DNA from: UBA1413 sp964552955
GTDB taxonomy: Bacteria; Bacteroidota; Bacteroidia; Bacteroidales; Prolixibacteraceae
DNA: 64,000 nt
Direction: 5' to 3'
NCBI GenBank assembly: GCA_964552955.1
Contig: CAZKIU010000002.1
Location: 62,001 to 126,000 of the forward strand
A model generated the notes under the pieces. The model did no database searches. It saw nothing but the letters and a program-made list of their open reading frames with translations, and had not been told where the DNA came from. Below are positions 40,290-48,222 of this stretch, piece by piece. The translations under genes and the position numbers were made by a program. Each line of letters begins with the position of its first letter. Position 1 is the first letter of the stretch.

Positions 40290-41814
40290 TACTCACCTTT
40301 TCTGCTACGATTTCCCTGATCTTTCCGACCGGAATCCGCTCCTGCTCCATGGTATCGCGGTAGCGGATGGTCACGGTATCGTCCTGTTCGGTCTGGTGGT
40401 CGATGGTGATACAGAAGGGGGTGCCGATGGCGTCCTGGCGACGGTAGCGCTTACCGATGGAATCCTTCTCATCGTACTGGCAGTTGAAGTCGAATTTCAG
40501 GCTGTCGATGATTGCGCGGGCCTTTTCGGGCTGCCCGTCTTTCTTGACCAGCGGGAGCACCGCCAGTTTCACGGGGGCCAGTGCCGGCGGAATGCGCAGC
40601 ACCGTACGGGTATCCTTCTCCCCGTTGGCGCCCGTCACCTCCTCCTCATGGTAAGAGGCGGCGATTACCTGCAGGAACATCCGGTCGACCCCGATGGAGG
40701 TCTCTACTACATAGGGTACGTATGATTCGTTTTTCTCGGGATCGAAATAGCGCAGTTTCTTCCCGGAATATTGTTCGTGCTGCGACAGGTCGAAGTCGGT
40801 GCGTGAGTGGATCCCCTCTACCTCCTTGAAGCCGAAGGGGAAACGGTATTCGACGTCGACGGCGGCGTTAGCGTAGTGGGCCAGCTTCTCATGCTCGTGG
40901 AAACGGTAGTTTTCGCTGCCGAAGCCCAGGGATTGGTGCCATTTCATGCGGAATTCCTTCCACGTACGGAACCACTCCAGCTCGGTGCCGGGTTCCACGA
41001 AGAACTGCATCTCCATCTGTTCGAACTCTCGCATCCGGAATATGAACTGGCGGGCGACGATTTCATTCCGGAAGGCCTTGCCGATCTGGGCGATCCCGAA
41101 GGGTATTTTCATCCGGCCGGTCTTCTGGACGTTGAGGTAGTTGACGAAGATCCCCTGGGCGGTTTCCGGGCGCAGGAAGATCCTCATGGCTCCGTCGGCC
41201 GTCGACCCCATGTCGGTCGAGAACATCAGGTTAAACTGGCGTACTTCCGTCCAGTTGCGGGTCCCCGAGATGGGACAGACGATCTCATTGTCAAGGATGA
41301 TCTGGCGCAACTCCTCCAGGTTGCTGTCGTTGAGGGCTTTGCTGAACCGGCTGTGCAGGTCGTCCCATTTCTGCTGGTTCTCAAGCACCCTGGCATTGGT
41401 GGCCCTGAACTGCGCCTCATCGAAGGCTTCGCCAAACCGCTTCCGGGCTTTATCGACCTCCTTCGCGATTTTATCTTCGATTTTAGCCAGCTGCTCCTCG
41501 ATGAGCACGTCGGCACGGTACCGCTTCTTGGAATCCTTGTTGTCGATCAGGGGGTCGTTGAACGCGTCAACATGGCCCGAGGCCTTCCAGATGGTGGGAT
41601 GCATGAAAATGGCCGAATCGATCCCCACCACATTCTCGTGGAGAAGAACCATACTGTCCCACCAATATTTCTTGATGTTGTTCTTCAGCTCGACCCCATA
41701 CTGGCCGTAGTCATATACTGCTGAAAGCCCATCGTAAATTTCACTCGATTGAAATACGTAGCCATACTCCTTGCAATGGGCCACCAGTTTTTTAAAGACA
41801 TCTTCCTGAGCCAT
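40261..41814 (-). CDS. glyS: Glycyl-tRNA synthetase (homodimeric class II)
   Basis: A 517-residue class II synthetase of the alpha2 type (GlyQS/GRS1). Motifs: IFMHPTIWKASGHVDAFNDP (the W-x-S-G-H family element), motif 2 FRNEIVARQFIFRMREFEQMEM, the RPETAQGIFVNY loop, and motif 3 near ETSIGVDRMFLQVI. The C-terminal anticodon-binding domain (PVKLAVLPLVKKDG) is complete. It charges tRNA-Gly. ATG at 41814 with a -7 octamer upstream. The stop region is duplicated in tandem. Confidence 0.96.
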   Translation of the reverse strand: MAQEDVFKKLVAHCKEYGYVFQSSEIYDGLSAVYDYGQYGVELKNNIKKYWWDSMVLLHENVVGIDSAIFMHPTIWKASGHVDAFNDPLIDNKDSKKRYRADVLIEEQLAKIEDKIAKEVDKARKRFGEAFDEAQFRATNARVLENQQKWDDLHSRFSKALNDSNLEELRQIILDNEIVCPISGTRNWTEVRQFNLMFSTDMGSTADGAMRIFLRPETAQGIFVNYLNVQKTGRMKIPFGIAQIGKAFRNEIVARQFIFRMREFEQMEMQFFVEPGTELEWFRTWKEFRMKWHQSLGFGSENYRFHEHEKLAHYANAAVDVEYRFPFGFKEVEGIHSRTDFDLSQHEQYSGKKLRYFDPEKNESYVPYVVETSIGVDRMFLQVIAASYHEEEVTGANGEKDTRTVLRIPPALAPVKLAVLPLVKKDGQPEKARAIIDSLKFDFNCQYDEKDSIGKRYRRQDAIGTPFCITIDHQTEQDDTVTIRYRDTMEQERIPVGKIREIVAEKVSMRQLLMTLR

Positions 41815-41842
41815 GTTGAATGATTTCTGATTATTTGACCGG

Positions 41843-41850
41843 CAAAAATA
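41843..41850 (-). promoter_or_regulatory. Putative -7 promoter element for glyS
   Basis: The minus strand reads TATTTTTG, exact TAnnTTTG, 28 nt upstream of the glyS ATG. Confidence 0.5.
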
Positions 41851-41933
41851 AGGGATTAAAACAACAATTTGTTTTCAGAATTCTGTTCGCCTGGTTTTTT
41901 CTTACAAACAGCGAGATCCAAAGCTGTTAGCTT

Positions 41934-42599
41934 TTACAGCGACTTTTTAGGATCAGGGTAAATATTTCCAAAGAAATGGGACTCCACCATCCAACAAAGT
42001 GCATGAATCAGGGGCAAATGATATTCCTGAACAGAAGCGGTCCGCTGTCCCGGAACATTCATCAGGATGTCACACAATTCTTTCATTTTACCTCCCGACT
42101 CACCGGTTAATCCAATTACAGTCAGTCCTTTGGCTTTTGCTACTAATATGGCGTCTACAATATTTTGCGAGTCTCCTGAACTGCTGATAGCTAATAAAAC
42201 ATCGCCCGGATTCCCATACCCCACCACCTGTTGTGCGAAAATGACGTCGGCACCATTGTCGTTGGCCACCGCAGTAATTAAGGCGGTGTGAGCGGTTAAA
42301 GAAATGGCGGGCAACCCCACCTGCAGTTTTTCACTGAGCCACGCTCCCCGATCGCCGCCCACTTCTATTAATTTGTTTTTAAGCCATTCGTCCACCGGTC
42401 GTTTGTGCTCAAATCCCTTCATGAGTTCAGCCACGATATGATCAGCATCAGAGCTACTCCCTCCATTGCCGCAAGCCAGTACTTTGCCCTTTTTCTCATA
42501 ACAGTCGATCAGGCACTGACCTGCTTTAAACAGCTCGTCCCTTAACGTCTCCAATGCCGGATAGCGTTTTACTAAATCATCCAGAATTATTTGTAACAT
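41934..42599 (-). CDS. gmhA: SIS-domain phosphoheptose isomerase-like protein
   Basis: A 221-residue SIS-fold isomerase. VLACGNGGSSSDADHIVAELMKGF, SLTAHTALITAVANDNGADVIFAQQV, LLAISSSGDSQNIVDAI, VIGLTGESGGKM and EYHLPLIHALCWMVE are the GmhA motifs; the enzyme makes D-glycero-D-manno-heptose 7-phosphate from sedoheptulose 7-phosphate for LPS core synthesis. An insertion between FEHKRP and the TAHTAL segment (about 30 residues) makes it longer than E. coli GmhA, so a related ketose/aldose isomerase role is possible. Base composition is more AT-rich than in the neighbours. ATG at 42599. Confidence 0.8.
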   Translation of the reverse strand: MLQIILDDLVKRYPALETLRDELFKAGQCLIDCYEKKGKVLACGNGGSSSDADHIVAELMKGFEHKRPVDEWLKNKLIEVGGDRGAWLSEKLQVGLPAISLTAHTALITAVANDNGADVIFAQQVVGYGNPGDVLLAISSSGDSQNIVDAILVAKAKGLTVIGLTGESGGKMKELCDILMNVPGQRTASVQEYHLPLIHALCWMVESHFFGNIYPDPKKSL

Positions 42600-42692
42600 T
42601 TGAATATCAATTATTGCCGGAATTCCACGTTTTCAACTTCTTCTAAAATGACAGTCCATTTAGCCCCCCAACATCGATACCTGCCCTCTGCA

Positions 42693-42968
42693 TTATTCTA
42701 CCTCTTCAAAGTCGACATATTCACCCTCGTTGGATTGGGTGGGGTTCTTCCTGCGGTTTTTCTCGAGGGTCACATCTCCTTCGGAGCGCTGATTGCGTTG
42801 CTGATCCCTGAACTGCTGCTCCATGCGCGACTGCATATTATGCATGGTTTTCCTCATCAGCAGGGGAAAAAGGTAACGGGTCACCAGTTTAAAACCATAC
42901 CAGATGATCAGAATGATCAGAAGGGTTCTGAAAAAGGAGACGATAGTGAGTAATATTAAAAGGTTCAT
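42693..42968 (-). CDS. DUF4834-family small membrane protein
   Basis: A 91-residue protein with one N-terminal transmembrane helix (about 5-24, LTIVSFFRTLLIILIIWYGF) followed by a charged, Gln/Arg-rich cytoplasmic tail (MRKTMHNMQSRMEQQFRDQQ) and an acidic end (EYVDFEEVE). This is the pattern of DUF4834, a Bacteroidota-restricted family of unknown function. ATG at 42968. The 168-bp gap that follows (42969-43136 on the plus map) shows no further gene. Confidence 0.75.
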   Translation of the reverse strand: MNLLILLTIVSFFRTLLIILIIWYGFKLVTRYLFPLLMRKTMHNMQSRMEQQFRDQQRNQRSEGDVTLEKNRRKNPTQSNEGEYVDFEEVE

Positions 42969-43136
42969 TATGCGTATTTAATCTACTGTAATAAAAAAGT
43001 TAGCCCCCCCAAATCAGAGGAGGAGCCATCGCCAGGAGCCGTTTATTGGTGGCTTTCCGGTGGTTATGGATCTGTTCCTGATCTGATCGGGGAGTGCCCA
43101 ATCCTCGTGCAATGGACGGGGTAAAATTAATGCTTT

Positions 43137-43853
43137 TTATTTTTTGATGATGTTTCCGCCTGAAGAGGTGTTGATATTGATCTCGGAAGGGGTTCCCTGG
43201 TAGAAGATATTTCCTCCGCTGGAGGCGTCGGCGGAAAGTTCGTTCTGTACGGCCACCCACATATTTCCTCCGCTGGAGGCGTTGGCTTCACAGGCGGAAG
43301 TTAAAAAGCCGCCGGCTTTAATGTTGGCTCCCGAGGAGGTCTTGACCTTCAACTCCCGGGTGGTGCCATCCAAACGTATGTTGGCCCCCGAAGAGGCAGT
43401 CAGGTCCACCAGTTGCCCGTCGATTTCCAGCCGCAGGTTGCTGCCTGCCGATCCATGGATCTCCAGCTCGCCGGCCACCAGCTTGTTCCCGGTGGTGATG
43501 TTGCTCCCGGCTGTTCCGGAGATCTCCTTCAGGTCCTTAACGGTGACCACCACTTTCTTTTCATTCGCCTTCCAGATGTTGGCCAGCGCCCTGATCTCCA
43601 GAACCCCGTTTTCCACGCGCGTCTCGATCAGCTTGTGCAGGTTGGCATCGGCCACCACCCTGACCCCCTGAGTCTCACCCTGAATCAACTCTACATTCAT
43701 CCCCGAAGTGACACTCACTCCTGAAAAGTCTTCCACTTTACGCTCCTCACTCCTGACCTCTCCATTGCCCTTGACCGAAGGACCCATGAAAAAACAGGAG
43801 CTCAAAAGCGTCCCCAGCAGGACCATCGTGCTAAATAAAAACAGCCGCCTCAT
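43137..43853 (-). CDS. GIN-domain (DUF2807) lipoprotein
   Basis: A 238-residue lipoprotein with signal MRRLFLFSTMVLLGTLLSSC (lipobox LSSC, Cys20). The mature part is a GIN/DUF2807 right-handed beta-helix: DFSGVSVTSGMNVELIQG opens it, and the rungs SGTAGSNITTG, HGSAGSNLRLE, TASSGANIRLD, KTSSGANIKAG, NASSGGNMWVA, DASSGGNIFYQ and NTSSGGNIIKK repeat a G-(S/A)N-I pattern. Such proteins sit on the outer membrane or in the periplasm; function is unknown, and 'adhesin head' is only a family label. ATG at 43853, with a -7 octamer 36 nt upstream. Confidence 0.87.
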   Translation of the reverse strand: MRRLFLFSTMVLLGTLLSSCFFMGPSVKGNGEVRSEERKVEDFSGVSVTSGMNVELIQGETQGVRVVADANLHKLIETRVENGVLEIRALANIWKANEKKVVVTVKDLKEISGTAGSNITTGNKLVAGELEIHGSAGSNLRLEIDGQLVDLTASSGANIRLDGTTRELKVKTSSGANIKAGGFLTSACEANASSGGNMWVAVQNELSADASSGGNIFYQGTPSEININTSSGGNIIKK

Positions 43854-43888
43854 AACTTTTCGCCTTTATCGTCGTTTGAATTTCAATA

Positions 43889-43896
43889 CAAACATA
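43889..43896 (-). promoter_or_regulatory. Putative -7 promoter element for the GIN lipoprotein
   Basis: The minus strand reads TATGTTTG, an exact TAnnTTTG match, 36 nt upstream of the ATG. Confidence 0.45.
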
Positions 43897-43979
43897 TATT
43901 CTTCACCCTCAAAATGGTATCCTATTTCGCCGAACGGGTGAAAATTACCGGTAAAAGGGGCTATTGCCGTATGTTTTGC

Positions 43980-43987
43980 TAATTTTG
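43980..43987 (+). promoter_or_regulatory. Putative -7 promoter element for the S41 protease gene
   Basis: TAATTTTG, an exact TAnnTTTG match, 22 nt upstream of the ATG at 44010. Confidence 0.5.
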
Positions 43988-44009
43988 CCCTGCTAAAGAT
44001 GATTGTCAC

Positions 44010-45683
44010 ATGAAGCTCAGAAAGTTAGTTTTTACTTTGGTAGTGGCTGCCGGATCGGCCATTTTTCTCTTTGGATTCACCAATGACCAGAAGAATTTTG
44101 AAATCGCCAAGAATCTCGATATATACTATTCCCTCTTCCGGGAACTGAATGCCTTCTATGTGGATGATATCCAGCCCAACAAGCTGGTCAAAGCCAGTAT
44201 CGATAAAATGCTGGAATCGCTTGATCCCTACACGAATTACATTTCAGAAGAAGATGTGGAGGATTTCAGGTTCATGACCACTGGCGAATATGCCGGGATA
44301 GGTGCCCTGATCAGCAAGCAGAACAACAGCATCATTATCGCGGAACCTTATGAAGGGTTTCCTGCCCAGAAATCGGGACTGAAGGCCGGGGATATCATTC
44401 TGGAGGTGGAAGGGAAAACCACCACCACCATGACCACCGAGGATGTCAGCAACCTGTTGAAAGGCCCTGCCATGAAACCGGTGAAAATCAAGCTTCAGCG
44501 GCCCGGTGAAAAAAAGAGCTTCGAGGTGGATGTCGTCAGAGAAAAGATTGTCATCGATGCCGTTCCTTATTACGGCATGGTGGATGAGAAGACCGCCTAC
44601 ATCAGGTTGTCCAATTTCACCCAGGATTGCGGCGACGAGGTGAAAAAGGCTTATCTGGAACTGAAAAATAAGCATAATCCGGAATCGCTGATCCTTGACC
44701 TGCGCTCCAATCCCGGGGGTCTGCTCATTGAATCGGTGAAGATCATGAATCTTTTTGTGCCGCGCGGATCGGAGATCGTCAGCACCCGCGGCAAGGTCAA
44801 GGAGTGGGACAATGTCTACAAGGCGACGCAGCAACCTCTTGATACTGCCGTACGTATAGCGGTGATCACCGACCGGGGTTCGGCTTCGGCTTCCGAAATC
44901 GTTGCCGGGGCGATGCAGGACCTCGACCGGGGACTGGTCATCGGTACCAGAACCTTCGGGAAGGGATTGGTGCAGACTACTCGTGATTTGAGTTATAATA
45001 CCAAGCTGAAGGTGACCACCGCTAAATATTATGTTCCCAGTGGCCGGTGTATCCAGGCCCTCGACTATTCGCACCGCAATGAGGACGGTAGCGTAGGGGT
45101 GGTTCCCGACTCCCTTATTTCTGAATTCAAAACCAGGAAAGGCCGCAAGGTGTATGACGGCGGTGGCGTGGTCCCTGATATAAAGGTAGAACAGGAGGAT
45201 CTGAGCAGCCTGGCCGTGGAACTGGTCACCCGCTTCACCATTTTTGACTATGCCACCCGGTTTGCAGCCTCCACTCCCTCCATTCCCCAACCTGAGGAAT
45301 TCACCATCACCGATGCCATTTATAACGACTTCACGGCTTTCGTGAAGAATAACGGTTTCCGCTACGATTCCGAGACCGGCGATGCCTTTGCTGAACTTCT
45401 GAAAACCGCCCGCTCCGAGAAATATTACGAGGTGGCTACCGAAGAATTCAAGGCGCTGGAAGCCCGGCTGAAACCCGACCTGGACAAGGATATGCAGCTC
45501 TTCCGCAAGGAGATCAGCGACCTGCTGAAGGACGAGATCGTAGGCCGCTATTATTACCAGAAGGGAGCCATCAGGGCGGCCCTGCGTGACGACCCCGATA
45601 TCAACAAGGCACGGGAGATTCTGAAGGACCAGGCAGGCTACGCCCGTTATTTCGCTCCCGGAACAGTGATCTCAGCCAACTAA
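44010..45683 (+). CDS. S41 family C-terminal processing protease
   Basis: A 557-residue exported serine protease of the CtpA/Prc type. The N-terminal hydrophobic segment (about 7-23) is a signal or anchor. A PDZ domain (about 90-170; EPYEGFPAQKSGLKAGDIILEVEG) precedes the S41 domain. The catalytic dyad is S293 (GSASASEIVAG) and K318 (RTFGKGLVQ), with Q322 four residues after, matching the Ser-x24-Lys-x3-Gln spacing of Prc. A roughly 180-residue C-terminal extension follows the protease core. It should trim or degrade envelope proteins from their C-termini. It converges with pheS, leaving only 2 bp between stop codons. Confidence 0.93.
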   Translation: MKLRKLVFTLVVAAGSAIFLFGFTNDQKNFEIAKNLDIYYSLFRELNAFYVDDIQPNKLVKASIDKMLESLDPYTNYISEEDVEDFRFMTTGEYAGIGALISKQNNSIIIAEPYEGFPAQKSGLKAGDIILEVEGKTTTTMTTEDVSNLLKGPAMKPVKIKLQRPGEKKSFEVDVVREKIVIDAVPYYGMVDEKTAYIRLSNFTQDCGDEVKKAYLELKNKHNPESLILDLRSNPGGLLIESVKIMNLFVPRGSEIVSTRGKVKEWDNVYKATQQPLDTAVRIAVITDRGSASASEIVAGAMQDLDRGLVIGTRTFGKGLVQTTRDLSYNTKLKVTTAKYYVPSGRCIQALDYSHRNEDGSVGVVPDSLISEFKTRKGRKVYDGGGVVPDIKVEQEDLSSLAVELVTRFTIFDYATRFAASTPSIPQPEEFTITDAIYNDFTAFVKNNGFRYDSETGDAFAELLKTARSEKYYEVATEEFKALEARLKPDLDKDMQLFRKEISDLLKDEIVGRYYYQKGAIRAALRDDPDINKAREILKDQAGYARYFAPGTVISAN

Positions 45684-45685
45684 GG

Positions 45686-46705
45686 CTATAACGCTGACCG
45701 GAACTGCCGGAGGAAACGGACGTCGTTTTCGAAGTACAGACGGATATCTTTGACGCCGTAGAGGAGCATGGTGATCCGCTCGATACCCATGCCAAAGGCA
45801 TATCCTGTATATTTATTACTGTCGATATTGCAGGCTTCCAGCACGTTGGGGTCGACCATGCCGCACCCCAGAATCTCGAGCCATCCCGTGTATTTACAAA
45901 GGTTGCACCCTTTTCCCCCGCAGATGGAGCAGCTCACATCCATTTCGGCGGAGGGTTCCGTGAAGGGAAAATAGGAAGGGCGGAGGCGGATTTCGGTATT
46001 TTCGCCGAAGAGTTCCCTGGCAAAATAGAGAAGGGTCTGCTTGAGGTCGGCAAACGACACATTCTGGTCGACATATAATCCTTCCACCTGGTGAAAAATG
46101 CAGTGCGAGCGGGCCGATATGGCCTCGTTGCGGAAGACCCTTCCGGGGAAGATGGCCCGGATGGGCGGTTGCATGCGTTCCATCACCCTGATCTGGACGC
46201 TGGAAGTATGGGTACGCAACAGGATGTCGGGATTCTTTTCGATGAAAAAGGTATCCTGCATGTCGCGGGCGGGGTGTTCCGGAGGGAAGTTCAGGGCCGA
46301 AAAGACATGCCAGTCGTCTTCGATCTCAGGGCCTTCGGCGACCGTGAAACCCAGGCGCCCGAAGATGGTGGTGATGCGGTTGCGGACCAGGGCCAGGGGA
46401 TGACGTGATCCCAACCCCAGGGCATCGCCGGGGGCCGTCAAGTCGGCACGGCTCCCCTCTTCCTGGCGGGCTTCCAGCAACTCCTTCAGGCGGTTGATTT
46501 TCTCCTGGGCACTGTTCTTGAGTTCGTTGAGGGCCTTGCCTACCTCTTTCTTCAACTGAGGATCCACCTCCCTGAACTCGTCAAAGAGCTGGCTGACGGC
46601 CCCCTTCTTGCTCATGAACCTGAGCCGGAGCTCTTCAAGCTGGGCCACCGTCTTTGGTGCTGCCGCCTCAATTTCCCCTTTCAGGGCTTTTATCTTTTCT
46701 AACAT
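45686..46705 (-). CDS. pheS: Phenylalanyl-tRNA synthetase alpha subunit
   Basis: A 339-residue class II catalytic subunit of the alpha2beta2 enzyme. A coiled-coil N-terminal arm (about 1-90) is followed by HPLALVRNRITTIFGRLGF, the motif 2 segment FRNEAISARSHCIFHQVEGLY, and motif 3 FGMGIERITMLLYGV. GCGMVDPNVLEACNID supplies the Phe pocket. pheT is not in the window, so the subunits are unlinked here. ATG at 46705 with a -7 octamer just upstream; no leader peptide is seen. Confidence 0.95.
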   Translation of the reverse strand: MLEKIKALKGEIEAAAPKTVAQLEELRLRFMSKKGAVSQLFDEFREVDPQLKKEVGKALNELKNSAQEKINRLKELLEARQEEGSRADLTAPGDALGLGSRHPLALVRNRITTIFGRLGFTVAEGPEIEDDWHVFSALNFPPEHPARDMQDTFFIEKNPDILLRTHTSSVQIRVMERMQPPIRAIFPGRVFRNEAISARSHCIFHQVEGLYVDQNVSFADLKQTLLYFARELFGENTEIRLRPSYFPFTEPSAEMDVSCSICGGKGCNLCKYTGWLEILGCGMVDPNVLEACNIDSNKYTGYAFGMGIERITMLLYGVKDIRLYFENDVRFLRQFRSAL

Positions 46706-46726
46706 CTGAAGGATTTTTTATCAATG

Positions 46727-46734
46727 CAAAAATA
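46727..46734 (-). promoter_or_regulatory. Putative -7 promoter element for pheS
   Basis: The minus strand reads TATTTTTG, exact TAnnTTTG, 21 nt upstream of the pheS ATG. Confidence 0.5.
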
Positions 46735-46804
46735 ACACCCCGGTCTGAATTTCGTCTTCCAGGTGGTCGTTTTGTCACCTGAGGGGCTCATTTATTCCTG
46801 CCCG

Positions 46805-47731
46805 CTACTTCAATTCCAGCACCGTGGTGCCGATATTGTTCCCGTCGGCAAAAACATCGATGGTATATTTCCCCGGAATCAGCGGGGACTGCCCCTTGTT
46901 GTCCCAGTATATGGCCACGGGGATGTCATTTCCCTCGTAGTTGATTTCCCGGACGGCGGTATAGGGGATGTTGAGGTCTTCGTAACGGAAGAGGTCTTTG
47001 GGCGAGTTGTTGAGCAGCAACTGGTCGGGGCGCATGATGCGGAGGTAGATATTTTTGGTGCCCCGTTTGGCGGTCACATTCTGGCCGATGACCATGTTGA
47101 CGCGCATCATAACAGTGCGGTCGGCAAACCGGGTATCCTTGTTGCGGTCGTTCATGCCGGCTGCTGTCAGTTCCCTGACCTCGAGGGTCGCCGCCCGCTT
47201 GAGGTTCTCCTCCAGTTGTTGTTTCTCCTGCGTCAACTGCTCATTTTTGGTCTCTACCTGCCGGGCTTGTTGCTTCACTTCCAGGTTCTCAGCCATCAGC
47301 AGCTGGTTGCGGCGGTTCAGCGAGTCGATCTGAACCACATAGTTACGCATGATGTCGCGCAGCGTCGTCACCTCCTTCTGGTACCTGTTGATCCGGTCGA
47401 GGCTGACCCGCCGGGTCTGCTCCACCTCCAGCAGCAAGTCCCTGACCCGCGACTGGGCTACATACATCTGTTGCGTGAGCGTGTCGTTCTCTACCTTGAG
47501 GCTGTCGTAGCCGGCAATGATCTGCGTCAGCTCTACCTCAATGGAGTCCTTCTGTGCGGTGATCTGCCCCACGATCATCCGGTTGCTCTTTCTCTGTGAG
47601 AAAAAGAGAAACAGCACCACCACCAGAATGATGGCCAGCAGGATGACAATGATATTGTTTCTGCGCTCCTTGGGGGTGGCACCCAGAAAACTGCCTTTTT
47701 TCCCGGTCTCGTAATCCATTCCCGATAACAT
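46805..47731 (-). CDS. Bitopic coiled-coil membrane protein, function unknown
   Basis: A 308-residue protein with a short cytoplasmic N-terminus, one transmembrane helix (about 28-45, IIVILLAIILVVVLFLFF) and a long coiled coil (about 55-190, rich in Leu heptads and Gln/Glu). It ends in a small beta-rich C-terminal domain (about 200-308; MRVNMVIGQNVTAKRGTKN, VAIYWDN, LIPGKYTIDVFADG). This is a conserved hypothetical family of Bacteroidota; I know of no function. The frame also permits a TTG one codon upstream; ATG at 47731 is used. The -7 octamer at 47746-47753 is only 15 nt away, so the 5' leader is very short, or translation starts at the later ATG (MDYETG). Confidence 0.7.
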   Translation of the reverse strand: MLSGMDYETGKKGSFLGATPKERRNNIIVILLAIILVVVLFLFFSQRKSNRMIVGQITAQKDSIEVELTQIIAGYDSLKVENDTLTQQMYVAQSRVRDLLLEVEQTRRVSLDRINRYQKEVTTLRDIMRNYVVQIDSLNRRNQLLMAENLEVKQQARQVETKNEQLTQEKQQLEENLKRAATLEVRELTAAGMNDRNKDTRFADRTVMMRVNMVIGQNVTAKRGTKNIYLRIMRPDQLLLNNSPKDLFRYEDLNIPYTAVREINYEGNDIPVAIYWDNKGQSPLIPGKYTIDVFADGNNIGTTVLELK

Positions 47732-47745
47732 CAAAAATTCTGTCC

Positions 47746-47753
47746 CAAAAATA
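47746..47753 (-). promoter_or_regulatory. Putative -7 promoter element for the coiled-coil gene
   Basis: The minus strand reads TATTTTTG, exact TAnnTTTG, ending 14 nt before the ATG at 47731. Confidence 0.4.
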
Positions 47754-47825
47754 GCAACTTTTTCGGGATCAGCCTATCGGTGGTGCCGCTACTTCCGGAT
47801 GGGCCCCTTCTTTCAGGCGGAATAG

Positions 47826-48113
47826 CTATTTTTTTACTTCCGAGGAGAGCTGGTCGAGGGCCTGGTCGGCTACTTCGTAGAGTTTGGTGACCACCGACTG
47901 CATGTATTTTTTGACCACGGCGGGATTATCCTTGCCGTCAGGGTGGTTGACCATGGTCCGGAGCTCGCGGTGATGAACCATCACCTTCCGGGCGATGGCG
48001 TTGATCTTCTCCTTGTCGGCTTCCGGATAGTGCTCCATCACGTACATGCAATCTTCAAGCACCAGTGAGAGCAACAGGTCGATGTCCTTTTTCAGGGAAC
48101 GGATACTGGCCAT
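47826..48113 (-). CDS. Small conserved helical protein, function unknown
   Basis: A 95-residue soluble protein predicted to be all helical: SLKKDIDLLLSLVLEDCMYV, KEKINAIARKVMVHHRELRTM and PAVVKKYMQSVVTKLYEVADQ. It resembles short conserved hypothetical proteins of Bacteroidota; I recognise no catalytic motif. ATG at 48113. It lies 110 bp downstream of the Ig-like lipoprotein gene on the same strand. Confidence 0.65.
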   Translation of the reverse strand: MASIRSLKKDIDLLLSLVLEDCMYVMEHYPEADKEKINAIARKVMVHHRELRTMVNHPDGKDNPAVVKKYMQSVVTKLYEVADQALDQLSSEVKK

Positions 48114-48222
48114 GTTTTATCGTATTTGTTTCAAATGTACTTATTATTTTCCAGAAGACCCGATACCAGGAGGGTCCTTTAGCGCCACCGGCCGGAAAGC
48201 CCAGGGTCCTCAGGTCCATGCC

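Noticed and set aside
46706..46804. Possible Phe leader peptide upstream of pheS
   Set aside because: The 99-bp gap has only a -7 octamer; there is no Phe-rich frame and no hairpin with a U-run.
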